From assembly GCF_036227405.1 (NCBI RefSeq), contig NZ_CP109473.1, forward strand, positions 7,688,001 through 7,752,000: DNA of 64,000 nt, given 5' to 3'. Position numbers and translations under genes: made by a program. The notes under the pieces are model-generated. The model was not told the origin of the DNA. It made no database searches and saw only the letters and a program-made list of their open reading frames with translations. Shown here one piece after another: positions 25,297 to 34,503 of this stretch (position 1 is the stretch's first letter; the number at the start of each line of letters is the position of its first letter). The DNA is from Streptomyces sp. NBC_01460 (GTDB taxonomy: Bacteria > Actinomycetota > Actinomycetes > Streptomycetales > Streptomycetaceae).

Positions 25297-25404
25297 TCAG
25301 CAGTACGAGTGGAAGCCCGACCCGGCCTTGCGGCCGAGCCGGCCCCGACCATGCAGGGGAGCGGCGTACAGCGGCTCCTTGTACTCCGCGTGCACGCGGA
25401 CATG
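25297..25404 (-). pseudogene. Remnant of a 3-hydroxyacyl-CoA dehydrogenase C-terminus
   Basis: The minus strand ends HAEYKEPLYAAP, then GRLGRKAGSGFHSYC and a stop. This matches the usual C-terminal end of 3-hydroxybutyryl-CoA dehydrogenases (EFKEPLYAPP...DAGRLGRKxGxGFY). Upstream of it the frame shows no dehydrogenase sequence and runs into gnd. Only about 35 codons remain. Confidence 0.6.
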
Positions 25405-25568
25405 GATGCCGACGGCTGTGGATCGGGGCGTTCCTCTTGCTGGCGTCCTTGCGCGCGGCGGTGCGAGGGGCGGGAGCGTCGTGGCCTCGTCCATCTCCGC
25501 TGATTCCTTCAGCCTTCCGATCGCCTCTGAGGCGACTCCGCTCGGGCGTCGGCTTCCGCTGACGTCGG

Positions 25569-27008
25569 TCAGCTCTCGACTTCGGTCTTGTCGCCGCCCC
25601 AGAGAGTGTGGAAGGTGCCCTTGCGGTCGGTGCGGTGGTAGGTGTGTGCGCCGAAGTAGTCGCGTTGGCCCTGGGTGAGGGCGGCGGGGAGGCGTTCGGC
25701 GCGCAGGGAGTCGTAGTAGGCGAGGGTGGCTGCGAACGCCGGGGTGGGAACGCCCTGGGTGACGGCGGTGGCGATCACGGTGCGCCAGTCGTCCTGTGCG
25801 GCGGCGATCTCCTCGGCGAAGCTCTTGTCGGCGAGGAGGCTGGGCAGCTGGGGCTGCGCCTCGTAGGCGCTGGTGATGCGGTCGAGGAAGGCGGCGCGGA
25901 TGATGCATCCGCCGCGCCAGATCGCTGCGACCTTGCCCAGGTCGATGTTCCAGTCGTACTCGTCGCTGCCCGCTGCGAGCTCGTGGAAGCCCTGGGTGTA
26001 CGAGACGATCTTGGAGGCGTACAGGGCCTGTTCGACCTGGTCGGCGAAGGCCGCGGCCTCGTCCTTGCCGAGCTTGCGGGCGGTCGGCCCCGCGAGGTGG
26101 CGCGACGCCTCGCGGAGGTCGGTGTGACCGGAGACGGACCGGGCGAAGACGGCTTCGGCGATACCGGAGACGGGGACGCCCAGGTCGAGGGCGATCTGCA
26201 CGGTCCAGCGGCCGGTGCCCTTCTGCTCGGCCTGGTCGAGCACCACGTCCACGAAGGGCTTGCCGGTCGCGGCGTCGACCTGTGAGAGCACCTCCGCGGT
26301 GATCTCGATGAGGTAGGAGTCCAGGCGCCCCGTGTTCCAGGTGCGGAAGATGTCCGCGATCTGCGAGGGGGAGTACCCGGCGACGTCGCGGAGCAGCTGG
26401 TACGCCTCGCCGATGAGCTGCATATCCGCGTACTCGATACCGTTGTGGACCATCTTCACGAAGTGTCCGGCGCCGTCAGGCCCGATGTGGGTGACACAGG
26501 GGGCGTCGTCCTTGGCCTTCGCGGAGATCTTCTCCAGCATCGGCCCGAGCGAGTCGTAGGACTCCGTGCTGCCGCCGGGCATGATGCTCGGCCCGTTGAG
26601 CGCCCCTTCCTCGCCGCCGGAGATGCCCGCGCCGACGAAGTGGATGCCCTGCTCCCGCAACTCGTGCTCACGGCGCCGCGTGTCCGCGAAGTGCGCGTTG
26701 CCGCCGTCGATGATCATGTCGCCGGACTCCAGCAGGGGAGCGAACTCCGCGATCACCGCGTCCGTGGCCTCCCCGGCCTTCACCATGACGACGAGACGTC
26801 GTGGCCTCTCCAATGACGCCACGAAATCCTCGGCGCTCTCGGTGGTGATGAAATCACCCTCGTCGCCGAACTGTTCGACGAGCTCCTGGGTGCGGGCGGC
26901 GGTCCGGTTGTGCAGGGCGACGGTGTATCCGTTGCGTGCGAAGTTCCGGGCCAGGTTGCGCCCCATGACGGCAAGCCCTGTGACACCGATCTGCGCTGTA
27001 CTGCTCAT
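25569..27008 (-). CDS. gnd: 6-phosphogluconate dehydrogenase, decarboxylating
   Basis: A 479-residue enzyme of the oxidative pentose phosphate pathway: 6-phosphogluconate to ribulose 5-phosphate plus CO2, making NADPH. The Rossmann start IGVTGLAVMGRNLARN is at about 7-22. The signature MIIDGGNAHFADT and the substrate loop VGAGISGGEEGALNGPSIMPG are intact, with the catalytic Lys in GAGHFVKMVHNGIEY. C-terminal helices carry WRGGCIIRAAFL. The length fits the long, homodimeric form. The ATG at 27008 has AGGG upstream. It is monocistronic. Confidence 0.96.
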   Translation of the reverse strand: MSSTAQIGVTGLAVMGRNLARNFARNGYTVALHNRTAARTQELVEQFGDEGDFITTESAEDFVASLERPRRLVVMVKAGEATDAVIAEFAPLLESGDMIIDGGNAHFADTRRREHELREQGIHFVGAGISGGEEGALNGPSIMPGGSTESYDSLGPMLEKISAKAKDDAPCVTHIGPDGAGHFVKMVHNGIEYADMQLIGEAYQLLRDVAGYSPSQIADIFRTWNTGRLDSYLIEITAEVLSQVDAATGKPFVDVVLDQAEQKGTGRWTVQIALDLGVPVSGIAEAVFARSVSGHTDLREASRHLAGPTARKLGKDEAAAFADQVEQALYASKIVSYTQGFHELAAGSDEYDWNIDLGKVAAIWRGGCIIRAAFLDRITSAYEAQPQLPSLLADKSFAEEIAAAQDDWRTVIATAVTQGVPTPAFAATLAYYDSLRAERLPAALTQGQRDYFGAHTYHRTDRKGTFHTLWGGDKTEVES

Positions 27009-27226
27009 TGTGACCCTGCCCGCTTCCGTGTTCGTCGTGTGCGGCAGTGCGACCGACCGCCGTGCTGGAACAGGCTTCCGAGCTTACGGTGAGCAGCCGG
27101 TCGTGGCCCGGGAGCCCGTCAGGGTGTCGCCCGTGTTCCCCGGATGGTCGTCAGCGGTGCGTGGCACGGCCGTCCTGCCCGTGACCCCGGCGACGACCGC
27201 CGGAGTCGTGGCTCCATCCGCCTTCG

Positions 27227-28273
27227 TCAGTGGCGGGACGCCCCTCGACGACGGGTGGACGCGTCGGTCAGGGACGGGGGCTGGTAGCCCTCGTCGGCCG
27301 GGCTGATCGTGACCCCTGGCGCCACGATCTCGTCGATCCGGTCCAGCACGTCCCGGGTCAGGTGCACGTCCGCTGCGCCGAGTTGGCTCGCCAGGTGTTC
27401 CTGCGTGCGTGGACCGATGATCACGGTGGACACGGCCGGGTGCTCCAGCACGAAGGCCAGCGCCAGGTGGATGAGGGACAGACCCGCCTCCTCGGCGAGC
27501 TCCCCGAGCTGTTCGGCCGCCTCCCGCTTGCGCCGGTTCGCCTCGAGGGCGGGGTCGTGGCGGTGCGGCTGGCGCTCCAGGCGGCTGGACTCCGCGTGCG
27601 CCGGGTCCCCCTTGCGGTAGCGGCCGGACAGCCAGCCGCCGGCCAGCGGACTCCAGGGCAGTACGCCCAGGCCGTACCGCTCGGCGACAGGGAGGACGGC
27701 GCGCTCGGCGGCCCGGGCCAGGAGGGAGTACGGGGGCTGCTCGGTGACGGGGCGTTGCAGACGGAGGCGCTCGGCGGCCCACTGCCCCTCGACGATCTGG
27801 TGGGGTTCGAACGTGGTGGTGCCGAAGTAGCGGATCTTTCCCTGGCGCACGAGGTCGTCGAGGGCACCGAGAGTCTCCTCGATGTCCGTGGACGGATCGG
27901 GGCGGTGGGCCTGGTACAGGTCGATGTGGTCGGTGCCCAGACGGCGCAGGCTGTTCTCGACGGCCTTGAGGATCCAGCGCCGGGAGTTGCCCTGGTGCTG
28001 GGGATCGTCGTCCACCCGGCCGTGGAACTTGGTCGCGAGGAACACGTCGTCGCGGCGGCCGCCCGCGAGGGCCTTGCCGACGATCTCCTCGTTCTCGCCC
28101 CGCGAGTAGACGTCCGCGGTGTCGATGACGTTGATCCCCGCGTCCAGGGCCTGGTGGATGATCTTTACTGCGTCGTCGTGGTCGCTGTTGGCCCAGGCGC
28201 CGAAATTCATGGCACCCAGGGTCAGCGGGCTGACCTGCACACCCGTGCGGCCGAGGGCTCGGTAGGTCGTCAT
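27227..28273 (-). CDS. Aldo/keto reductase
   Basis: A 348-residue NADPH-dependent TIM-barrel reductase. The catalytic tetrad is readable: Asp in [16 protein letters not shown], Tyr in the same segment, Lys in VFLATKFHG and His in [10 protein letters not shown]. The cofactor-binding end appears as [13 protein letters not shown]. The start [20 protein letters not shown] is typical for the AKR11/AKR12-like group. Substrate unknown. It reads in the same direction as the flavin monooxygenase upstream, with a 224-base gap containing an 8-bp repeat. Confidence 0.92.
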   Translation of the reverse strand: MTTYRALGRTGVQVSPLTLGAMNFGAWANSDHDDAVKIIHQALDAGINVIDTADVYSRGENEEIVGKALAGGRRDDVFLATKFHGRVDDDPQHQGNSRRWILKAVENSLRRLGTDHIDLYQAHRPDPSTDIEETLGALDDLVRQGKIRYFGTTTFEPHQIVEGQWAAERLRLQRPVTEQPPYSLLARAAERAVLPVAERYGLGVLPWSPLAGGWLSGRYRKGDPAHAESSRLERQPHRHDPALEANRRKREAAEQLGELAEEAGLSLIHLALAFVLEHPAVSTVIIGPRTQEHLASQLGAADVHLTRDVLDRIDEIVAPGVTISPADEGYQPPSLTDASTRRRGASRH

Positions 28274-28429
28274 GATGAGGGGTGCTCCCTTTCCGAGGGC
28301 GGGGCTCCGGGGTGGGACGGGACGAGGACGGGACGAGGACGGCACGCCGGAGCGGGCGTCCGAAAGCCTGGCAGATGCACCTATCGGCGTCCAGGGAGTG
28401 CCCCTGCCTGCAACATGACGTTCTTCTTC

Positions 28430-28469
28430 GGCTGCCCGGCTGCCCGGCTGCCCGGCTGCCCGGCTGCCC
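28430..28469. repeat. 8-bp tandem repeat x5 (GGCTGCCC)
   Basis: Five perfect copies of GGCTGCCC, starting 28 bases beyond the stop of the leftward monooxygenase gene at 28498. Confidence 0.95.
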
Positions 28470-28497
28470 GGACCGCCCGCGCCCGGCGCGGGTGCTG

Positions 28498-29568
28498 TCA
28501 GACGGACCGTTCGCGGAGCAGGGGCAGCAGCTGGTCGCCGACGCGCGTGGTCTCCTGCTTGTACGGGGTGTCGGAGAGGACGAAATGGGTGATCCCGAGC
28601 TTGCGGTAGTTCTCCAGCGCCGTGGCGACGTCGTCGGGGGAGCCGACCAGCCAGGTGGTGGCGGCGCCGCCACCACCGAACGTGCCGGGTGTGGTGTAGA
28701 GGCACGTGTCGAGCACCTCGCCGCGCGCGGCGAGGTCGTAGAGCCGCTGCTGCCCGACGGCCGTCCGGTGACTGCCCGTCCAGGCGGCTCCGTCGGCGGC
28801 GGCCATGGCGGCCACCTTCTCCTCCGCCGCCCGCCACGCCTCCTCGGTGGTGTCGCGCACCAGCGTCGTGATCCGCAGCCCGAACTCCAGCGGAGCGTGC
28901 CGGCGGTCCACCTGTTCGCTCAAGGTCCGTAGCCGGCCGATACGTTCGGCGACCCCCTCCAGCGGCTCGCCCCAGAAGAGCTGGACGTCCGCCTCCGCCG
29001 CCGACACCCGTTCGGCGGCGGGGGAGGCGCCGCCGAAGTACAGCGTCGGATGGGTCCTCGTGCCGGTCGCGTACGGGCGGGGCGAGACGGTCGAGTCGGT
29101 GACCTGGAAGTGCTCGCCGCTGAAGGTGACGTTCTCCTCGGTCCACAGGCGCCGCAGGAGGTGCAGGAACTCCTGGGTGCGGGCGTACCGTTGGGCGGGA
29201 TCGGTCCGGGTGTCGCCGTACGCGGCCACGTGGTCCAGCCCGCTCACGATGTTGAAGAGGACGCGTCCGCGGCTGAGCTGGTCGAGCGTGGCCGCGGCGC
29301 TCGCGAGGTGGGCCGGCTGCCAGTAGCCGGGCCGCACGGCGATCAGGGGCTCGAAGGTCGTGGTCCGGGCGGCCAGGGCCGTGGCCACGGTGAACGTGTC
29401 AGGGCGTCCCCAGCCGGTGCCGAGCAGGGCGCCGCTCCAGCCGTGGGCCTCCGCCGTGCGGGCGAGCTCGGTCGAGAACTCGACCGACCCCCAGCCGGTC
29501 GTGGTGTCGTCGCCCCGGTGGCCCGGCTCGACGGTGTTGGGGATGTACCAGAGGAACTTCGAGCTCAT
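28498..29568 (-). CDS. LLM-class FMNH2-dependent monooxygenase (SsuD-like)
   Basis: A 356-residue luciferase-fold protein close to alkanesulfonate monooxygenase SsuD, which releases sulfite from alkanesulfonates using reduced flavin. Family features include [13 protein letters not shown] at the start, the conserved [15 protein letters not shown] loop, [20 protein letters not shown] and [11 protein letters not shown]. SsuD enzymes usually sit with an ABC importer and a flavin reductase; none is next to this gene, so another sulfonate-like or ester substrate is possible. The ribosome site is weak. Confidence 0.85.
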   Translation of the reverse strand: MSSKFLWYIPNTVEPGHRGDDTTTGWGSVEFSTELARTAEAHGWSGALLGTGWGRPDTFTVATALAARTTTFEPLIAVRPGYWQPAHLASAAATLDQLSRGRVLFNIVSGLDHVAAYGDTRTDPAQRYARTQEFLHLLRRLWTEENVTFSGEHFQVTDSTVSPRPYATGTRTHPTLYFGGASPAAERVSAAEADVQLFWGEPLEGVAERIGRLRTLSEQVDRRHAPLEFGLRITTLVRDTTEEAWRAAEEKVAAMAAADGAAWTGSHRTAVGQQRLYDLAARGEVLDTCLYTTPGTFGGGGAATTWLVGSPDDVATALENYRKLGITHFVLSDTPYKQETTRVGDQLLPLLRERSV

Positions 29569-30040
29569 CGTGTCGTCCGATCACAGTTCGGCCCGCGCGG
29601 TGGAGCGCGAGGGGCCGGGGCCGTTGGTGAGAGAGGGCGTGCCGGCACCGCCTCGGTCGCGGTACGGGCAGGACGGGTACCGCCGCACGGCGGCGGGCGG
29701 ACACGACCGGGACGGATCAGGGCGTGGCATGACGCGGCACGACGCGGAAAATCCGTGACGATCGGGGCTCGCCGTGCCCGCACGGCACATGACGGTGACG
29801 TCGGATCAGGTGCGGGGGAGCGGGCGAAGCGGAGTGAGGGGTGCGGTGAAGATCAACACCCGGCGCGTGACGCGCGGACGAGGCGGGGACAGCGCTCGCT
29901 GGGAAGGGGCTGGACCTCGTGCATGTGATCGAGTCTCGGTGGGGTCGCCCGTAATGTCAATGAGCCTTCGACGGCGGCCTCGCTGTCGAACGCCGGAACG
30001 GCGCGGGCCCCGGAGCGCTGTGCGTCCGGGGACCGCGCCG
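29569..30040. other. Intergenic region upstream of the monooxygenase
   Basis: About 470 bases with no supported gene. On the minus strand a 23-codon frame (29921-29853) begins MHEVQPLPSERCPRLV and ends in Gly-Cys before TGA. Two cysteines ahead of a sulfur gene recall cysteine-leader attenuators, but there is no good ribosome site and it lacks the usual Streptomyces leader motif. Confidence 0.25.
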
Positions 30041-31870
30041 TCACCGTGTCGGTTCGGGCGCGGCGGGCCGTCCGTCGGCGGTGTCCACGAGGAAGCCGCC
30101 GGACTGGTGGTGCCAGAGCTTCGCGTAGGCGCCGTCAGTGCCCAGCAGTTCGTGATGCGTGCCCTGTTCGACGATGCGGCCGTGGTCGAGCACGATCAGG
30201 TGGTCCATCGCCGCGACCGTACTGAGGCGGTGCGCGACGACCAGCGCGGTCCGGCCCTCCATCAGCTGCCACAGTGCCTGCTGGACGAGGATCTCGCTCT
30301 CGGAGTCCAGCGCGCTGGTCGCCTCGTCGAGCAGGAGGATCGGCGCGTTGCGCAAAATGGCCCGGGCGAGGGCGACCCGCTGACGCTGTCCTCCGGAGAG
30401 TTTGACGCCCCGCTCCCCGACCATCGTGTCGAATCCCGCCGGGAGCTGGTCGGCGAACTCCGTGACGTGGGCCGCGTCGGCCGCCGCGCGGATCTCGGCC
30501 TCGGTGGCACCGGGTCGGGCGAAGCGGATGTTCTCGCGCAGCGTGCGGTGGAACATGGCCGGTTCCTGCGGGACGTACGCGATCAGGCTCCGCAGGTCCG
30601 ACTGCTTTAGCCGACTGATGTCCTGACCTCCGATCAGGATGCGGCCCGACTGGACGTCGGCCATCCGCAGCAGCAGCCGGGTAAGAGTGGTCTTGCCGCC
30701 CCCGGACCGGCCGACGAGGCCGATCCTCGACCCGCTCGGTACGTCCAGTTCGAGTCCCCGGAAGATCGGGTCGCCGCCGTCGTGGGCGAAGGTGACCTGC
30801 TCGAAGCGCACGTCCGCCGCCTGCGGACCGAGCGGCTCGGGTGACGCGGGGTCGAGCACGGTGGGCGGGGCCAGGAGCAGCTCGGTGAACTGGGCCGCCT
30901 CGGTCATGGAGCTCTCCAGACGGCGGTAGATCTGGTTGAACTCGAACATGATGCGGGTCGAGCCGGTGTAGTACGTGAACGCGACCACGATCGCCTCCAC
31001 GCTGCCGCCGCCCGCGCCGATCCCGACGGCGAGGAGGAGGCCGAGTCCGTTGGTCAGCACGGACAGCGGCGCGACGAGGGTGTCGATGCGGAGGTTCCCG
31101 TAGTCCCACGAGCGCAGTGTCAGGCGCCGGGACTCGGCCACCCGTGACCGGTGCTCGGCGGCCTCGCGTTCCTCGGCGGCGAAGGCGCGCACGGTGTCCA
31201 TGTTCATCAGCGCGTCCGAGACGTGGCCCGACACCCTGGCGATCGCCTCCTCGCGCCGGTTGACCAGCTTCTGGCGGCGCCGGATGAGCGGCGCGGCGCA
31301 GACCGCGGTCACCGTGATCATCGTCAGGAGGCCGGCGACCAGCAGCGGGTCGTAGCTCCAGAGGATCACCGTGCCGAAGAGCAGCGGGGCCAGGCTGCCG
31401 ACGATGTTGAACGTCAGGGTGTCGACGAACTCCTCGAAGCGTGACGCGAAGCTCAGCACCCGCTTGGTCAGTGATCCGGCGAAGTTGTCCTGGAAGAACG
31501 CGGCGTCCTTCGCGAACAGTTCGTCCATGCCGGTGACGTACAGGTGCTCGATGCCCCGTGCGTCGACACGGTTGAGGCAGTGCAGTCCCAGACGCCACAG
31601 CGTCTCCGCCAGGAGCAGCACTCCGGCGAACACGCCGACGTACGGGAGGGCTTCGCGCAGGCCCAGGGACCCTTCCTCGGCGATCCGGCCGACGAGCTTG
31701 GCGACGACCAGTGGCGCGATGTACGTGATCCCGATGTTTCCCAGCGCGGGGAGCAGGAGCGCCGGAACGGACAGCGCGCGCTGGCGGGACAGCTCCCGCA
31801 GGTAGTGGCGGAGTGCGAGCCGGACCGGGCCCTTGCCCGGCACGGTGCCGTGAGACTGCTGCGATCCCAT
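30041..31870 (-). CDS. ABC exporter (transmembrane-ATPase half-transporter)
   Basis: A 609-residue type IV ABC exporter half. Residues about 25-330 form the six-helix membrane domain; about 365-590 the nucleotide-binding domain. Walker A GRSGGGKTT, Q-loop YVPQEPAMFHRTLRENI, signature LSGGQRQR, Walker B ILLLDEATSALDSESE and VVAHRLSTV are intact. It acts as a homodimer or with a partner not seen here. The ATG at 31870 (MGSQQSHGTV) has GAGG five bases upstream; the frame stays open upstream but that part has no membrane or family character. The substrate cannot be inferred. Confidence 0.9.
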   Translation of the reverse strand: MGSQQSHGTVPGKGPVRLALRHYLRELSRQRALSVPALLLPALGNIGITYIAPLVVAKLVGRIAEEGSLGLREALPYVGVFAGVLLLAETLWRLGLHCLNRVDARGIEHLYVTGMDELFAKDAAFFQDNFAGSLTKRVLSFASRFEEFVDTLTFNIVGSLAPLLFGTVILWSYDPLLVAGLLTMITVTAVCAAPLIRRRQKLVNRREEAIARVSGHVSDALMNMDTVRAFAAEEREAAEHRSRVAESRRLTLRSWDYGNLRIDTLVAPLSVLTNGLGLLLAVGIGAGGGSVEAIVVAFTYYTGSTRIMFEFNQIYRRLESSMTEAAQFTELLLAPPTVLDPASPEPLGPQAADVRFEQVTFAHDGGDPIFRGLELDVPSGSRIGLVGRSGGGKTTLTRLLLRMADVQSGRILIGGQDISRLKQSDLRSLIAYVPQEPAMFHRTLRENIRFARPGATEAEIRAAADAAHVTEFADQLPAGFDTMVGERGVKLSGGQRQRVALARAILRNAPILLLDEATSALDSESEILVQQALWQLMEGRTALVVAHRLSTVAAMDHLIVLDHGRIVEQGTHHELLGTDGAYAKLWHHQSGGFLVDTADGRPAAPEPTR

Positions 31871-32550
31871 GCCGACCTCATGTCGTTTCGCGGGCAGTTG
31901 CTCCGGACTCCGCCGCGGTGGGAGGTCTCTCCGCCCCTCGGGGCGCAGCACCGTCCCCGGCGGCAGCGCTCGCCGCTTCCGCGGCAAGAGGTCCGGGAAG
32001 GACGAGTCTTCCGTGACCGGGCGGTCGGCGTCCAAGCGTTTTCGGGGGTACGGGGCAGCACGACGGCGCGTTTCGGCCGGTCCGTCCGGGCCCCCCGCGC
32101 CCATGGGCGCGCGTGTGTTCACCGGCGTGGGTCCGATGCTCCCGGCGGTGTCCGTCCCGTTCGGACGTGCTCCGTCGTGTGCGACGGCACCCATATGGGG
32201 GACCACGTGTTCTCGGCCGCAGTGCGTGCGCCGTCCCGCTTCCCAGCGCTGGACGTACGTCCAGAAGCTGCCGGGCGCGGGCGCCGAGCCCTACGACGTG
32301 CAGGGCGTCGCGCATCATCGGTGCGGTGCGCACACCGCGAAGAGGGTGCCGGCATCGGACACCGTGCTGCGCCGAGCCCGCCAGGGCTCCAGCTTCCGCA
32401 ACGGGAAAACCTCCGCGATGGGACCTCCGCCGGGAAGGAGGATGGTACGCGCGTGTGGCCCGGTACGCATACGGGGCGAGGGTGGGCGCCGTCAGTGGGA
32501 GACCGGCGAGGGCGGACGATTCCGGGCGCCGTGATCCGTGGGCGGATTCC
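31871..32550. other. 680-base region without a supported gene
   Basis: Long open frames occur on both strands because of the GC content, including one continuous with the ABC exporter frame. None has a credible start plus recognisable domain. It could hold decayed coding sequence. Confidence 0.35.
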
Positions 32551-33033
32551 TCAGCGCGCCGGTTCCTCCCCGAACAGGTCCTCCTCCTCGGGGATCAGGT
32601 GCATCGCCGCCTCCTCGGCGGACGCCGCGGCACCGTCGATGCCGACGTCCTGGGCGGTGAGCGTGGAGGGCACGTGCCCGTCGCCCTCCTGCGTGAGCCT
32701 GCCCGCCCGGTCGGTCCCCACTTCCGTGTCGTAGAGCTCCCCGTCGCCGTCCGCGAGATCGCCCCTGCCGTCGCCGACCGGACCGGTCTCCTCGGGGTTC
32801 TCCCTGGTCAGCCGGGTTTCGAGGGATTCGCCCGAGTGCTGTTCCGCAGCGGTGGTGCCCTCGTCGTCGACCGCCCAGGGCCGGTCCGGCGGGGAGTAGC
32901 CCTCGTCCAGGACGTCGGCGAGCCCGGACGTGTCCAGGGTGTCCTCCAGGTCCAGCAGGTCATCGGGGTCCGAGGCCTCCGGCTCCTGCGGCTGGTAGAC
33001 GTCGTCCCCCCGGTCGCTGTCGCTGTCGGTCAT
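32551..33033 (-). CDS. DUF5709 domain protein
   Basis: A 160-residue, very acidic protein with the DUF5709 pattern: DTLDTSGLADVLDEGYSPPD, RPWAVDDEGTTAAEQ, GESLETRLTREN and near the end DVGIDGAAASAEEAAMHLI. The ATG at 33033 has AGGAAGGGG upstream. No signal or membrane segment is visible. The family's function is unknown. It diverges from the metallophore-like operon, with the Zur-type box about 100 bases upstream of its start, so shared control is possible. Confidence 0.85.
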   Translation of the reverse strand: MTDSDSDRGDDVYQPQEPEASDPDDLLDLEDTLDTSGLADVLDEGYSPPDRPWAVDDEGTTAAEQHSGESLETRLTRENPEETGPVGDGRGDLADGDGELYDTEVGTDRAGRLTQEGDGHVPSTLTAQDVGIDGAAASAEEAAMHLIPEEEDLFGEEPAR

Positions 33034-33130
33034 GACGTGCCCCTTCCTCCGGGTCCCCTGTAGGCAATTCCACTCCGGTCCGGCGAGGGGCGCAACGGAA
33101 GCCGCCTCTCCGCGATGCTGACGCTGTTTT

Positions 33131-33157
33131 AGATGACAATGAAAACGATTGTCGATA
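33131..33157. promoter_or_regulatory. Fur/Zur-type operator (probable Zur box)
   Basis: A perfect inverted repeat GACAAT-N7-ATTGTC at 33135-33153, with AT-rich spacer GAAAACG. The 6-7-6 layout is that of the 19-bp Fur box. The inner 15 bases TGAAAACGATTGTCG (33140-33154) match 12 of 15 positions of the Streptomyces Zur consensus as I recall it (TGAAAATGATTTTCA). It is the most AT-rich spot in the region, 90-110 bases before the ATP-grasp start. Iron boxes in Streptomyces look different, so zinc control is the best guess. Confidence 0.7.
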
Positions 33158-33246
33158 ACGTGTGGGCGGTCGGGTCCGGAGACCCCCGCACAGGGGTGAC
33201 CTCTGCCTGCCCGCCATCCCAACGGCACTGTGACAAAGGGGAACTC

Positions 33247-34503
33247 GTGGCTCATCTGCTGGTGGTCGAGAGCTGGGTCGGATCGATGAGCAGACTGCTG
33301 CCGCGGGCTCTGAGGGAGGGAGGGCACCACTTCACCTTCCTCACCCGCGACCTGCACCACTACCTCCGGTCCGCGCCGGAGGGCACAGGGCACCCGTTGC
33401 TCACCGCACGTAATGTCGTCACCGCGCCCACCAATGAGGTGGAGGCACTGCTTCCGCAGGTCGAGCGACTGCACGACGCACTGCGCTTCGACGGAGTGGT
33501 CACGTCCTGTGACTACTACCTGCCGACGGCCGCCCGGATCGCCGGCCGGCTGGGCCTGCCGGGCCCCTCGGCCGAAGCCATGGAGAACGCCTGCCGCAAG
33601 GACGCCACCCGACGCGTCCTCGCCGCCGCCGGTGTCCCCGGCCCCCGCTTCGCGGTGTGTGCCGACGGGGCGGAGGCCGCGGCGGCCGCCCATGGCATCG
33701 GCTATCCCCTGGTGGTCAAGCCGGTGGACCTCTGCGCGGGTATGTTCGTCCGCCGGGTCGACGACCCGGAGCAGCTGGCCGAGGCCTGCGGGGCGCTGGC
33801 CGACTTCCCGCGCAACGCGAGGGGGCAGCGGCGTGCGCCCCACATCCTGCTCGAGGAGTTCCTCCACGGCCCGGAGGTGAGCGTCGAGACCGTGACCTGC
33901 CGCGGTGTCGCCCACGTCGTCGGGTTGACGGACAAGAGCATCGGCGGGGCCCCGGCCTTCGTCGAGACCGGCCACATGTTCCCGGCCGCCCTGTCCCCTG
34001 ACGACAGTGACGCCGCGACCGTCACCGCGCTGCGCGCGGGGGCGGCGCTCGGCCTGGACGACGTCGTGGCGCACACCGAGATCAAGCTGACGGCCGACGG
34101 CCCCCGGGTCGTGGAGGTCAATCCCCGCCCCGCGGGCAATCGCATCACCGAACTGGTCCGCCATGTCACCGGCATCGACCTCGCCGCCGCCTGCGTCGAC
34201 GTGGCGCTGGGCCGCGAGCCCGACCTCAGGCGGCGCGACACCGGGCTCCGCAGCGCGGCCATCGGATTCCTCGTCCCCGACGGCACGGGCACGCTCGCGT
34301 CCGTGGAGGGCGCTGACGGGCTGAGGGACGCCGACGGTGTCCTGGAGGTCCAGCTCGCCGAGGCGGGCCGCACGGTGGAGGCGGCCGACAGCAACAACGC
34401 GTATCTGGGGCACGTCATGGCGGGCGACACGACCGGGCTCGGCGCCAGGGACCGCGTCGCATCGCTGCTCGTGGGAGTGCGACCGCTGCTGGTGCGCTCA
34501 TGA
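33247..34503 (+). CDS. ATP-grasp carboxylate-amine/thiol ligase, first gene of a metallophore-like operon
   Basis: A 418-residue ATP-grasp enzyme, which activates a carboxylate as acyl phosphate and joins it to an amine. The N-terminal alpha/beta domain (1-110) is followed by YPLVVKPVDLCAGMFVRRV (ATP-binding lysine), ILLEEFLHGPEVSVET (adenine clamp) and RVVEVNPRPAGN (magnesium ligands Glu/Asn). The GTG at 33247 was chosen for its AAAGGGG site; the frame is open back to the Zur box, where translation would be unlikely. Its stop overlaps the next start (ATGA). Substrates are unknown; joining amino-acid units of a small chelator fits the neighbours. Confidence 0.85.
   Translation: MAHLLVVESWVGSMSRLLPRALREGGHHFTFLTRDLHHYLRSAPEGTGHPLLTARNVVTAPTNEVEALLPQVERLHDALRFDGVVTSCDYYLPTAARIAGRLGLPGPSAEAMENACRKDATRRVLAAAGVPGPRFAVCADGAEAAAAAHGIGYPLVVKPVDLCAGMFVRRVDDPEQLAEACGALADFPRNARGQRRAPHILLEEFLHGPEVSVETVTCRGVAHVVGLTDKSIGGAPAFVETGHMFPAALSPDDSDAATVTALRAGAALGLDDVVAHTEIKLTADGPRVVEVNPRPAGNRITELVRHVTGIDLAAACVDVALGREPDLRRRDTGLRSAAIGFLVPDGTGTLASVEGADGLRDADGVLEVQLAEAGRTVEAADSNNAYLGHVMAGDTTGLGARDRVASLLVGVRPLLVRS

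Noticed and set aside
28430..28469. Short direct repeats as a possible CRISPR
   Set aside because: Units are contiguous 8-mers without spacers. The same holds for the other arrays in the window, none of which alternates repeat and spacer.
31871..32206. N-terminal extension of the ABC exporter to 32206
   Set aside because: The frame is open but has no membrane or domain character; the ATG at 31870 has a ribosome site and starts the family-like sequence.
33131..33157. Reading the metal box as a DmdR1/IdeR iron box
   Set aside because: It lacks the TTAGGTTAGGCTAACCTAA pattern seen at 86-104 and fits the Fur/Zur geometry better.
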